A stretch of DNA of 64,000 nt, from assembly GCA_934490165.1 (NCBI GenBank), contig CAKSTB010000008.1:1-64000 (forward strand), in the 5' to 3' direction. Of this stretch, positions 44,608-53,566 are shown piece by piece. The position numbers and the translations under genes are program-made. This DNA comes from an uncultured Ruminiclostridium sp. (GTDB lineage Bacteria > Bacillota > Clostridia > Oscillospirales > Ruminococcaceae). The notes beneath the pieces were generated by a model. It was not told the origin of the DNA and ran no database searches. It saw nothing but the letters and a program-made list of their open reading frames with translations. How positions within the stretch are numbered: position 1 is the first letter of the stretch; every line of letters begins with the position of its first letter.

Positions 44608-45076
44608 TGTGACCCCTCTTTTCTTATATATAAGGTATGATCCGGTTTATTCTCGACCGGACTGTATGCCTGTATTCACTGTCATAAATAAGGTGTAAAT
44701 ATTATTTTACTATAAAACCGATATTTTTGCAAGCTAATTTGCAAGTACATTGTAAAAAATTCCTGCATTTTGCAATAACATAATTCAAAACTTGCGTAAA
44801 TATGCGGTGAAACAGGTCGTTTTTGTGCTTTTTTGAGTTTTTTAAACTTTTTTATGAAAATTTTAAAAAAACTATTGCAAATTTTGCGTATATGTGATAT
44901 ACTTTTTCTTGCAGTTAAAAAACACTTACGGCTTTAGTTCTTAAGAATGTACTAAAACTTACCGATTGAGTCGGTTTTCTCACAAATTACTTTCTGAAAA
45001 ACGCAGAAAAACCGAGCATATCCGTAAAAATGCGGTATATCGTACTTGAGCCGAAAATATTCAGGAGGATTTAACA
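44608..45076 (+). promoter_or_regulatory. gdhA upstream region: promoter and long leader
   Basis: No gene in about 470 bases, very A/T-rich at first. A promoter is at 44875-44903: TTGCAA, 17-base spacer, TATACT. The leader is then about 165 bases and contains small hairpins, for example AACTTACCGATT/GAGTCGGTT (about 44955-44975) and CCGTAAAAATGCGG (about 45020-45035). I cannot match it to a known riboswitch. AGGAGG sits 8 bases before the gdhA ATG. Confidence 0.6.
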
Positions 45077-46429
45077 ATGGCGTTAAAAAATCAGTATCTT
45101 ATCGACCTGCTCGAAACAGTTAAAAAAAGAAATGCAGGCGAGCCCGAGTTCATTCAGGCAGTAACAGAAGTTTTCGAGAGCCTTCAGCCCGTAGTTGAAA
45201 AGAGACAGGATCTCGTTGATGCAGGCGTATTCGAAAGAATAGTAGAGCCTGAAAGACAGATCATGTTCCGTGTACCCTGGGTAGACGACAACGGCAAGAC
45301 ACAGGTCAACAGAGGCTTCAGAATTCAGTTCAACTCAGCTATCGGACCTTACAAGGGCGGTATCAGACTTCACCCCTCCGTATATCTCGGTATCATCAAG
45401 TTCCTCGGCTTTGAGCAGATCTTCAAGAACAGCCTTACAACACTGCCTATGGGCGGCGGCAAGGGCGGTTCAGACTTTGACCCCAAGGGCAAGAGCGACG
45501 GAGAGATCATGCGTTTCTGCCAGAGCTTTATGACAGAGCTCTACAGACACATCGGTCCTGACTGCGATGTTCCCGCAGGCGACATCGGTACAGGCGGACG
45601 TGAGATCGGTTATATGTTCGGTCAGTACAAGAGACTGAGAAACGAATTCTCGGGCGTTCTCACAGGTAAGGGCTTAACATTCGGCGGTTCACTCGCAAGA
45701 ACAGAAGCTACAGGCTACGGTCTTTGCTACTTCACAAACGAAATGCTCAAGGCTAACGGCAAGAGCTTTGAAGGCAAGACAGTTGTTATCTCAGGTTCAG
45801 GTAACGTTGCTATCTACGCTACAGAAAAGGCTACACAGTACGGCGCTAAGGTAGTTGCACTTTCAGACTCAAACGGCTACATCCACGATCCCGACGGTAT
45901 CGAGCTTGACGTTGTTAAGCAGCTCAAGGAAGTTGAGAGAAAGCGTATCAAGGAATACCTCAACAGAACATCACACAAGAACGTTACATACACAGAGGGT
46001 TGCTCAGGTATCTGGACAATCAAGTGCGATATTGCACTCCCCTGCGCTACACAGAACGAGATCAACGGCGAGTCAGCTCAGGCTCTCGTAAACAACGGCT
46101 GCTTCGCAGTTGCTGAAGGTGCTAATATGCCCTCTACTCCCGATGCTATCGAAGTTTACCTTTCAAACGGTCTTCTTTACGGTCCTGCAAAGGCTGCAAA
46201 TGCCGGCGGTGTTGCTACATCAGGTCTTGAAATGAGCCAGAACTCAATGCGTTACAGCTGGACATTTGAAGAAGTTGACGCTAAGCTCCACGACATCATG
46301 AAGGAAATCTTCAAGCAGTGCGATACAGCTGCCAAGGAATACGGCTTAGAGGGCAACTACATGGCAGGCGCTAACATAGCAGGCTTCTTAAAGGTAGCTG
46401 AAGCTATGAAGGCTCAGGGTTGTGTATAA
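45077..46429 (+). CDS. gdhA: NADP-type glutamate dehydrogenase
   Basis: 450 residues, the length of hexameric bacterial GDH. The enzyme makes glutamate from 2-oxoglutarate and ammonia and is the main ammonium-assimilating step in many gut anaerobes. Seen: substrate-binding PYKGGIRLHPSV, the catalytic Lys in PMGGGKGGSDFDPKGKS (about 123-139), DVPAGDIGTGGREIGYM, and the nucleotide fold GSGNVAIYATEKA (about 239) followed by SDSNG, which fits NADP preference. Codon use is strongly biased (ACA, CTC, GTT), suggesting high expression. A small ORF follows 44 bases later. Confidence 0.97.
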   Translation: MALKNQYLIDLLETVKKRNAGEPEFIQAVTEVFESLQPVVEKRQDLVDAGVFERIVEPERQIMFRVPWVDDNGKTQVNRGFRIQFNSAIGPYKGGIRLHPSVYLGIIKFLGFEQIFKNSLTTLPMGGGKGGSDFDPKGKSDGEIMRFCQSFMTELYRHIGPDCDVPAGDIGTGGREIGYMFGQYKRLRNEFSGVLTGKGLTFGGSLARTEATGYGLCYFTNEMLKANGKSFEGKTVVISGSGNVAIYATEKATQYGAKVVALSDSNGYIHDPDGIELDVVKQLKEVERKRIKEYLNRTSHKNVTYTEGCSGIWTIKCDIALPCATQNEINGESAQALVNNGCFAVAEGANMPSTPDAIEVYLSNGLLYGPAKAANAGGVATSGLEMSQNSMRYSWTFEEVDAKLHDIMKEIFKQCDTAAKEYGLEGNYMAGANIAGFLKVAEAMKAQGCV

Positions 46430-46473
46430 TAATCCGATTTCGCTAAAACTACTCCCTTAAAGGAGGGCTTTAT

Positions 46474-46638
46474 ATGAAACACGGTACTTTATCTCATGGC
46501 AAGAAGAGCACGGTCGACCCGAAAACCTCCCTTGTAAGAAATGACGGAAGTGTCAAGCGCACAGACGATCTTTCAAGCACAGGACTGGAATTTCACAAAC
46601 CGTTTACTCATGGCAAGCCCGATAAAGATAACAAGTAA
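46474..46638 (+). CDS. Small hydrophilic protein downstream of gdhA
   Basis: 54 residues, starting 8 bases after AAAGGAGGG, a near-perfect ribosome site. The peptide is highly charged, without membrane helix or Cys, and carries two similar motifs LSHGKK (6-11) and FTHGKP (43-48). I recognise no family. The position between gdhA and a strong terminator (46647), plus the ribosome site, support a real gene co-transcribed with gdhA. It could be a regulator of GDH, but nothing in the sequence proves this. Confidence 0.65.
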   Translation: MKHGTLSHGKKSTVDPKTSLVRNDGSVKRTDDLSSTGLEFHKPFTHGKPDKDNK

Positions 46639-46646
46639 ATAAACGG

Positions 46647-46678
46647 CCTCCGCACTGTAACAGGTGCGGAGGTTTTTA
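46647..46678 (+). terminator. gdhA operon terminator
   Basis: Perfect stem CCTCCGCAC/GTGCGGAGG with an 8-base loop, followed by TTTTTATA. Confidence 0.9.
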
Positions 46679-46695
46679 TATGTTGAAACTAAAAT

Positions 46696-46733
46696 AAACC
46701 CGCCCTGTGTTACTGTACACACGGGGCGGGTTT
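46696..46733 (-). terminator. Terminator of GH2 gene
   Basis: Stem AAACCCGCC/GGCGGGTTT extended by further pairing, with minus-strand TTTATTTTAG downstream; 10 bases after the GH2 stop. Confidence 0.85.
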
Positions 46734-46742
46734 CATAATATA

Positions 46743-49427
46743 TCAGTAATTCTCTGCTATGCTCTTTGCAAGCTGTTTTATTTCGGGAGCGTTTGCCGCT
46801 TCCCACAGCCTTATACTGCAATGAAGAACGCCGTTCTTCTTATACAGCATTCCAAGGCGGTGACAACGTTCGGTGTTGTCTACGACCTGAACTATAGGTG
46901 TAATTTCAGGATCATCGTCAAGTATATCAGCCTTGCTGTGAGTTACCGCCTCATACCACTGGGGAGTGGTGAACTTTTCGGACGGGAAAGCGCTTAAAAG
47001 CTTGTCGTTCTTGTCAATAAGAAGTCCCATCGTTCCGGGTGCTACAGGCTTGTTCATGCTCTCGGAAATGATACGGAACATATGATAGTTCCAGAAATCG
47101 GCGCAGTATGCGTTTTCGATGGCGTTACTGCCGTCTGTTATAACCATGGCCTTTTTGCCGCTTGCGACAAGCTCGTTTGCCTTTTCTGCACTGTCAACAA
47201 ATATCAGCTCATCGTCTGCCGTCTTTATGCCGTTCTCGGTAATTTCAACATCGACATCGGGATAAAGCCAGAATACATAGCTGTTGTGAAGCTCGCCGAG
47301 AGTAAGGGTGAGTACTGCTTTCTGCGGCTTTGTAATATTGCTGAAATCGGGAGTAAATGTGCCGACAGACGTAAGACGTGTATCGGAAGATGTGAACTCG
47401 GCACTGCCTTTTATGTTGAGTTCATCGCTAGTAAGCGAATACTGCACTGCTCCGCTCTTTATCTTCTCCTTTCCGTATGACGAAAGGAGAATTTCGATAA
47501 CGGGCTTTTCATCTGCACCGTAAACGTACTTTTCGGATCTTGCGAGCAGAACGTTGCTGTCGCAGAAGCCTCTCCAGTCCTCGGGAGTAATAAATCCCTT
47601 TGACTGCATAAATGCATTGAGCACACCGACAAGCGATACGCCCTGACCGTTGAAGTCCTGCAAGTCAAGAAGCTGGAAGCCGCTGAGCTCAGATGAACGC
47701 AGAGCCGTTTCAATTTCGTCCTTATAGCACTGCGTACAGTGTGCGCCGACCGCTTCAAAGAAATCTCTCCACTGCTTATACAGTCCCTTTTCTTCAAGTC
47801 TTTCTCTGAATATGTCGAGATAACGGGGGTTAAGCGGACCTGTGTACATCTTCATCTCGTCGAAGTCGGGGAAGTAATCGTACTGTCCGACCTCGTGTGA
47901 GATCACGGGCTTGTGGGGGATATAGCTTCCGTCTGCGGCGTTAAGCTTGACGGTCTTTACGCCTGTACCGTACTGTATCTGTATCGTGTCGCCGCCCTCG
48001 TTCTCGGAGCCGTTCTCGCCGCGAATTATCGCGTCATAATCGTGAACGGTATTAGGCTTGTCGGTCTGAATATGTCCGAGAGGTGCGTCACACATAGCGT
48101 ATGAACCTCTGAAAAGTCTGTCGCGGGAAAGTCTTACGCCTGCGAAGAAGTCTTCCTGAGGAATTTCGGCGGGCCAGAACTGGAAGTTGTTTGAGCCGCT
48201 CGTGAAATAGATCGAATGATTTTCGCGGCGGAGGATATCGATTATTTCTCCCAGTCTTTCACGGCTGCCCCAAAGCTCGTTTCCGAGCGACATCATAACA
48301 AATGAGGGGTGGTGTGAAAACTCTCTTATTATGCGGATACCCTCGTTTATGAGGTAGTTCTGCTCCTCCTCGTTGTAGCCGTCCTCGCCCTTTGCGGCGA
48401 TCGTTCCCCAGAAAGGAAGCTCGGGCTCCATATAGATACCCAGCTCATCGGCGGCTGTAAATGCGGCATCGGGAGGACAGCAGGTATGGAAACGATAGTG
48501 GTTTATACCATAGCTCTTAGCTATTTTCAAGCGCTCCTTCCACTCGTTCACATCGCACGGAGCGTAGCCTGTGAGCGGGAATATAAGTCCGTCATGCTTT
48601 CCTCGCAGGAACGATTCTCTGCCGTTTACAAGCAGCTTTCTGTCAATATTCGAGAATGTGACAAATCCGAATGTAGTATTGTAAATATCCTCGCCGCACT
48701 GCAAAGTAAGGCGGTAAACGTTGCGTTCAAATTCGTCCCAGAGTTGAGCGTTTTCAAGCTTGAGCTCCGCTTCAAATGTATCGCCGTCTGCAATAATATT
48801 CGCTTTGAGCACGCGTATTCCGTCAGGGGCTGTAACGGTAGCCATAATGTCGGCGTTATCCGCGCCGATAACACAGCCTTTTACAGATAATGCTCCGTCT
48901 GCCGAAGCGATCACCCTTACATCGGAAATATAGCTCTTGGGATAGATCTCAATATTCATCTTTCCGACAATACCGAGCCAGTTTGTCTGTGTATCGGGGC
49001 TAGTCATATGTCCGCCGCCTGTCTTATAGCCGACATTTGCAACACGGATAACTATCTCGTGTGTGCCTGCAGTCATATATGAAGAAATGTCATAACGGTG
49101 CGTACTGCAAAGGCTGTCGCAAGTGCCGACTTCCGCGCCGTCTATGTACAGTGTGCTGACTCTTGTACGTTCAAGTGTGAGCACAGATACAAAGCCTGTT
49201 ATATCGCTTTCAAGCGTAAGCGAGCGCCTGAACCATGCGTATCCCGTAAAAGTATACTTATCGGTGAGATATCCCTCGTCCTTGTTCTTGTTCTCAGCTA
49301 CCTTTGCGGCATTTGAAAGCGTATCAGGGAGAGTTATGCTGTCATTATACTTTTCAGGGAGTGCGGGAAGATTATTTTCGCTTATAAAAAGCTCCCACTT
49401 TCCGCTTATGTCTATTGTATTTATCAT
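46743..49427 (-). CDS. Glycoside hydrolase family 2 protein
   Basis: 894 residues with the GH2 plan: sugar-binding jelly-roll (about 8-165, with YAWFRRSLTLES and ERTRVSTLYIDGAEVG), Ig-like domain (about 170-270) and a TIM barrel (about 275-600). The acid/base Glu is in MSLGNELWGS (about 383), the nucleophile Glu probably in VISHEVGQYD (about 509). A C-terminal extension (about 640-894) looks beta-rich. There is no signal peptide, so it works in the cytosol on imported oligosaccharides. GH2 covers beta-galactosidase, beta-glucuronidase, beta-mannosidase and arabinosidase; motifs here do not settle which. Its promoter carries a LacI-type operator, which fits sugar-controlled expression. Confidence 0.88.
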   Translation of the reverse strand: MINTIDISGKWELFISENNLPALPEKYNDSITLPDTLSNAAKVAENKNKDEGYLTDKYTFTGYAWFRRSLTLESDITGFVSVLTLERTRVSTLYIDGAEVGTCDSLCSTHRYDISSYMTAGTHEIVIRVANVGYKTGGGHMTSPDTQTNWLGIVGKMNIEIYPKSYISDVRVIASADGALSVKGCVIGADNADIMATVTAPDGIRVLKANIIADGDTFEAELKLENAQLWDEFERNVYRLTLQCGEDIYNTTFGFVTFSNIDRKLLVNGRESFLRGKHDGLIFPLTGYAPCDVNEWKERLKIAKSYGINHYRFHTCCPPDAAFTAADELGIYMEPELPFWGTIAAKGEDGYNEEEQNYLINEGIRIIREFSHHPSFVMMSLGNELWGSRERLGEIIDILRRENHSIYFTSGSNNFQFWPAEIPQEDFFAGVRLSRDRLFRGSYAMCDAPLGHIQTDKPNTVHDYDAIIRGENGSENEGGDTIQIQYGTGVKTVKLNAADGSYIPHKPVISHEVGQYDYFPDFDEMKMYTGPLNPRYLDIFRERLEEKGLYKQWRDFFEAVGAHCTQCYKDEIETALRSSELSGFQLLDLQDFNGQGVSLVGVLNAFMQSKGFITPEDWRGFCDSNVLLARSEKYVYGADEKPVIEILLSSYGKEKIKSGAVQYSLTSDELNIKGSAEFTSSDTRLTSVGTFTPDFSNITKPQKAVLTLTLGELHNSYVFWLYPDVDVEITENGIKTADDELIFVDSAEKANELVASGKKAMVITDGSNAIENAYCADFWNYHMFRIISESMNKPVAPGTMGLLIDKNDKLLSAFPSEKFTTPQWYEAVTHSKADILDDDPEITPIVQVVDNTERCHRLGMLYKKNGVLHCSIRLWEAANAPEIKQLAKSIAENY

Positions 49428-49444
49428 ATGATATTATCCTTTCG

Positions 49445-49497
49445 TGTGAACGTTTACATTCTTTGCTAATAATACTATAAAGATCTTCCTGTGTCAA
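49445..49497 (-). promoter_or_regulatory. GH2 promoter with LacI-type operator
   Basis: Minus strand TTGACA (49497-49492), 17-base spacer, TATTAT (49474-49469). Ten bases downstream is the dyad TGTAAACGTTCACA (49458-49445), matching the LacI/CcpA-like TGTAAACGTTTACA type. It overlaps the expected start site. Confidence 0.72.
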
Positions 49498-49655
49498 TAG
49501 ACAATCGGGAAGAAATATTAAATATTATCGGGTGAGATCAGGAAAAATTACCCGTTTAATTTAAATTCAGTTTAAAAAAGGCTAATATAATACAGATACA
49601 GGGTGAACAAAGCCCTATAAATGTTGCTATCTTCGTTTTCATATATTTCCCCAAA

Positions 49656-49693
49656 ACAACGGTGTCCGGCTGTAAAAGGTCGGACACCGTTGT
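49656..49693 (-). terminator. Terminator of NlpC/P60-like gene
   Basis: Perfect 13-pair stem ACAACGGTGTCCG/CGGACACCGTTGT, 15 bases after the stop; minus-strand flank TTTTGGGG. Confidence 0.85.
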
Positions 49694-49708
49694 GTTTTAT
49701 ATTCTGTT

Positions 49709-51319
49709 TTATTCCGAATAGTCTACCCACATCTCAGTAACATCTCCGTCACCGTTATGTTCCGCGTAAATATCACCCATAAGCATTGCATAGGTGTAAT
49801 CTCCGCACTCCCACACCTCGCGGTAACGCTCGCGCACCTCCATAACTATGCCCTTTCCGAGCGCCTCGGCTATGTAGATATTATTTTCATCAAAGCCCGC
49901 GATTATCGCAATGTGACCGTCACAGCCGATAAGGTCGCCGACCTGTAATACCCCGCTTCGCATTACGTCCTCGTCAAGCCATACGCGCTTTCCGAAGTCG
50001 GAATATTCATAGTCATAATCGGGCGTATCTCCCGCGCCGACATCACCGAGCGGTACACCGCCGTTATACAGACACCACGAAACAAATCCCGAGCAAGTCA
50101 TTCCGTTTGCATACTTTGCACCGGGAATAAGTCCGAATGCGTCCTCCCAGTTTGTGAGCGGTTCACCCCACGTTGCAGGTCCGTACAATATACCTTTTTT
50201 GTCAAGAAGCTCAAACTTGCTGTGAGTAAGATAAAGACCCTTGTGATAAAATCTGCCCTCGCCGTCACAATACGGTCTTTCGGGCTGTGGGTCAAGTCTG
50301 CCGTTTTCATAAAAATACGGTATCTTGTAATTGAATTCAAGCGGGATAAATCTCGCCGCCGCAACCACCCCTGCCCTCGTGCCGTAGCCTGCGGTATTGA
50401 CGCGGCTTTCGAGCACGGCATCGATCAGCGCGCCCTCCTCCTCGGTGTACTGTCCCGCAGGTAAAAGCGGCTTTGTCGCTGTTATCTTCGGCGCTCTGAG
50501 CAAGTCGGTAACGGTAATTTCCAGGCTGTCCGAAAGCCCGCTTGCAGTAGTTGCCGTTACAGTCGCTTTACCCGCTTTCAGTGCGGAGATCACTCCGTCA
50601 TTTACACTGACTGTTTTCGGCGCGGAGCTTTTCCATGTGACCGCTTTTTCTTTATCGCCGGGTTTGCCTACAGTATCCACCTGTGCGCACAGCGTATAAT
50701 TCATTCCGACATTCATATATGTATCGGTCTTGCCTATTTTGACCGAGGTTACCGCGTCGACTTTTACCGTTATCTTGTCGCTCTTTGCAAGCTCGCCGCT
50801 GTCATTCGTGACATAAACGTAATACTCTCCCCCGGAAAGCTTTTCTTCCGCCTCTCCGCCGTCCGCAGTATTCCAGCTGTCCGTATCTGTAGTGTCTGTC
50901 TGTTCTTTATCGGAAATATAATAACACAGACCGTTTTTGGTATTGTCATCATTTTTACACTTTAAAGTTACGGTACGGGTAAAATCTTCATTTATACTGT
51001 CGGATATATCGACAGATACTATAACAGGAAGCGGCAGTGAAGGCGGTTCTTTATCCGTTGTTTTCTGCACTGTAGTCAGTTGCGCAGCTGATATCTCCGC
51101 AATAACGGGCTGACCGTTTTCAAGCAGTGCATATCCGCAGTACAGTGATATACCCGCGCAAAAAGATATGACTACCGAAAGCGATACAACACAGACTGAC
51201 CTGAGCCGTCCATGCCTTCTTACGGTTTTCTTTCGTTCATACTTTTCGGCGGAAACCTCCGCCTCTTCATTGGATACGGATTTTATCGGAGTTTTGATCA
51301 TGGTGTTCAATCCATTCAA
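49709..51319 (-). CDS. Membrane-anchored NlpC/P60-like protein with BIG2 domain
   Basis: 536 residues. A basic cytosolic N-terminus (1-38) is followed by one membrane helix (about 42-65, SVCVVSLSVVISFCAGISLYCG), so the rest is outside. A first beta domain (about 95-190) and a BIG2 Ig-like domain (about 190-270, VTWKSSAPKTVSVNDGVISALKAGKATVTATT-type) precede a C-terminal cysteine-peptidase-like domain (about 385-510). There TCSGFVSWCLYNGG supplies the Cys and CDGHIAIIAG the His, in the NlpC/P60 or CHAP order. This suggests peptidoglycan or peptide cleavage at the cell wall. No strong ribosome site precedes the ATG at 51319; a second ATG lies 6 codons later. Activity is inferred. Confidence 0.82.
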   Translation of the reverse strand: MNGLNTMIKTPIKSVSNEEAEVSAEKYERKKTVRRHGRLRSVCVVSLSVVISFCAGISLYCGYALLENGQPVIAEISAAQLTTVQKTTDKEPPSLPLPVIVSVDISDSINEDFTRTVTLKCKNDDNTKNGLCYYISDKEQTDTTDTDSWNTADGGEAEEKLSGGEYYVYVTNDSGELAKSDKITVKVDAVTSVKIGKTDTYMNVGMNYTLCAQVDTVGKPGDKEKAVTWKSSAPKTVSVNDGVISALKAGKATVTATTASGLSDSLEITVTDLLRAPKITATKPLLPAGQYTEEEGALIDAVLESRVNTAGYGTRAGVVAAARFIPLEFNYKIPYFYENGRLDPQPERPYCDGEGRFYHKGLYLTHSKFELLDKKGILYGPATWGEPLTNWEDAFGLIPGAKYANGMTCSGFVSWCLYNGGVPLGDVGAGDTPDYDYEYSDFGKRVWLDEDVMRSGVLQVGDLIGCDGHIAIIAGFDENNIYIAEALGKGIVMEVRERYREVWECGDYTYAMLMGDIYAEHNGDGDVTEMWVDYSE

Positions 51320-51472
51320 GTGTTATTTTAGTTTAGATTTTTGGTATGTAATAAGTATAACATAAAATAATGAAAAATCAATCGAAAAAAGGTTACAATT
51401 TGGTAACAATTTCATCAGTAGCTGTAATTCAATAAGATAAAAAATTATTTTTAAAAATTTTTCAAAAAACTC

Positions 51473-51503
51473 TTGACTTGGAGTGAACTCCATGTGATAC
51501 AAT
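51473..51503 (+). promoter_or_regulatory. MerR-type promoter/operator, copy 2
   Basis: TTGACT (51473-51478), 19-base spacer containing GGAGTGAACTCC, TACAAT (51498-51503). The full 31-base element equals the minus-strand one at 15870-15840, so one MerR-family activator probably controls both operons. Confidence 0.85.
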
Positions 51504-51601
51504 ACGTTCGTAACAAACAAAAAAGCAGCGCTTAGCGTATTTATACGCACCGTCACGAGCGCTCAGCAATCTATAATTATAAGGAAAAGGAGAAAAAGAA
51601 A

Positions 51602-53359
51602 ATGTACCTTGAAAAAATCAACTCACCTGCCGATGTAAAGAAGCTCAGCACAGAAGAAATGAAAAAGCTTGCGCAGGAAATGCGCGATGCGCTTATATTC
51701 AAGCTCAGTCGTCACGGCGGACACTGCGGTCCTAACCTCGGTTTTGTAGAAGCTACTATCGCACTGCACTATGTTTTCGATTCACCTACGGATAAAATGG
51801 TGTTCGACGTATCCCACCAGACATATTGTCATAAGATGCTGACCGACAGAAAGGACGGCTTCCTTTACGAAGAGCATTTTGATGATATTTCCGGCTACTC
51901 AAACCCCCGCGAAAGCGAGCATGACTTCTTCACAATAGGTCATACCTCAACTTCCGTGAGTCTTGCGCTCGGCCTTGCAAAGGCAAGGGATTTAAAGCAT
52001 GAAAACGGAAATGTCATTGCCGTTATCGGTGACGGTTCGCTCAGCGGCGGCGAAGCTCTCGAAGCGCTCGACTACGCAGGAGAATTTGACGGAAATCTTA
52101 TTGTGGTAATAAACGATAACGATATGTCTATCGCCGAAAACCACGGCGGTATGTACAAGAACTTAAAGGCTCTGCGCGACGGCAACGGCAAGGCGGACAC
52201 AAACCTCTTCACCGCTATGGGTCTTGACTATGTATTTGTTAAGGACGGCAACGATATCGACAGCCTTATTGCCGCTTTCGGTAAGGTCAAGGACAGCAAG
52301 CGTCCGGTTGCTCTGCATATCGTGACCGAAAAGGGTAAGGGGCTCTCTTACGCCGAGGAAAACAAGGAAGACTGGCACTGGCATATGCCGTTTGACATTG
52401 AAACAGGCAAGGCAAAGTACAATTATGACGGCGAGGATTACGGCGACCTTACAGCAAAAATGCTACTCGACAAAATGAAAAAGGACGAAAAGGTATGCGT
52501 TCTGACTTCCGGCACTCCAACCGTTGCGGGCTTCTGGAAAGGCAGAAGAGATGAAGCAGGCAAGCAGTTTATCGATGTCGGCATTGCAGAAGAAAATGCG
52601 GCTGCAATGGCATCGGGCATAGCAACAGGCGGCGGAAAGCCTTTCTACGGCGTTTACAGCACATTCATCCAGCGTACCTACGACCAGATCTCACAGGATA
52701 TCTGCATAAACAACAGTCCTGTCGCAATAAGCGTATTTGCAGGATCTGTCTACGGTATGAGCGATGTTACACATCTCGGTCTTTATGACATTCCTATGCT
52801 GTCAAACATTCCGAACCTTGTATACCTTGCCCCCGCAACAAAGGAAGAATATCTTTCTATGATCGACTGGGCTATAGAGCAGAATGAACACCCCGTTGCT
52901 GTCCGTGTACCCGGCGGTGCGGTAGTTTCGGACGGCAAGGAAGTAAAGAACGACTGGTCGGATCTTAACAAGTATGAAATCACAAAGAACGGCTCAAAGA
53001 TCGCCGTAATAGCACTCGGTGCATTCTATCAGCTCGGCGAAAAAGCCGCAAAGCTTATCGAAGAAAAGACAGGCACAGCGCCCACGCTTATCAATCCTCA
53101 CTATATCACAGGTATTGACAAGGAAATGCTCGAAAACCTCAAGAAAAACCACAATGTTGTGATCACGCTTGAGGACGGCGTTCTTGAGGGCGGCTTCGGC
53201 GAGAAGATCGCACGCTTCTACGGCGACAGCGATATAAAGACGCTCTGCTTCGGACTTGACAAGAAGTTCTACGACAGATACGATGTAAACGAGCTTATGC
53301 GTGAGGCTCACCTGACACCCGAACAGATAGCCGAAGACGCAACAGCTCTTCTGAAGTAA
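51602..53359 (+). CDS. DXS-like transketolase-family enzyme
   Basis: 585 residues of the 1-deoxyxylulose-5-phosphate synthase family, ThDP-dependent. Seen: GGHCGPNLGFVEATIALHYVF (about 38-57), HTSTSVSLALGLA (about 117), the ThDP/Mg site GDGSLSGGEALEA (about 145) running to INDNDMSIAEN (about 175), HIVTEKGKGLSYAE, and in the second half the pyrimidine-binding Glu in DVGIAEENAAAMASG (about 325). It is shorter than housekeeping DXS (about 620-640) and the first half is diverged, so it may be a paralogue with a different carbonyl substrate. Control by a MerR-type promoter is unusual for core isoprenoid synthesis and supports that view. Confidence 0.85.
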   Translation: MYLEKINSPADVKKLSTEEMKKLAQEMRDALIFKLSRHGGHCGPNLGFVEATIALHYVFDSPTDKMVFDVSHQTYCHKMLTDRKDGFLYEEHFDDISGYSNPRESEHDFFTIGHTSTSVSLALGLAKARDLKHENGNVIAVIGDGSLSGGEALEALDYAGEFDGNLIVVINDNDMSIAENHGGMYKNLKALRDGNGKADTNLFTAMGLDYVFVKDGNDIDSLIAAFGKVKDSKRPVALHIVTEKGKGLSYAEENKEDWHWHMPFDIETGKAKYNYDGEDYGDLTAKMLLDKMKKDEKVCVLTSGTPTVAGFWKGRRDEAGKQFIDVGIAEENAAAMASGIATGGGKPFYGVYSTFIQRTYDQISQDICINNSPVAISVFAGSVYGMSDVTHLGLYDIPMLSNIPNLVYLAPATKEEYLSMIDWAIEQNEHPVAVRVPGGAVVSDGKEVKNDWSDLNKYEITKNGSKIAVIALGAFYQLGEKAAKLIEEKTGTAPTLINPHYITGIDKEMLENLKKNHNVVITLEDGVLEGGFGEKIARFYGDSDIKTLCFGLDKKFYDRYDVNELMREAHLTPEQIAEDATALLK

Positions 53360-53387
53360 GCAATGTAAATTCAGCAAGAAATATGAC

Positions 53388-53423
53388 AAGCGCCCCGTGA
53401 TTTAATCGGTCATGGGGCGTTTT
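53388..53423 (+). terminator. Terminator after DXS-like gene
   Basis: Stem AAGCGCCCC.TGA/TCA.GGGGCGTTTT followed by TTTTTCC, 28 bases after the stop. Confidence 0.88.
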
Positions 53424-53500
53424 TCCTCGCCCTGCAAGCATTCAGAAAAGCGGAAAACGCAGATAATCAGGAAAGACTTACAATTATTAGACACATTCTA

Positions 53501-53529
53501 TTGACTTGAACATCAAAAAGGTTTATACT
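53501..53529 (+). promoter_or_regulatory. Promoter of second c-di-GMP operon
   Basis: TTGACT (53501-53506), 17-base spacer, TATACT (53524-53529). Confidence 0.8.
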
Positions 53530-53566
53530 TATATAATGACGAAGAGCAGAAAAGGGGTGTGATATT

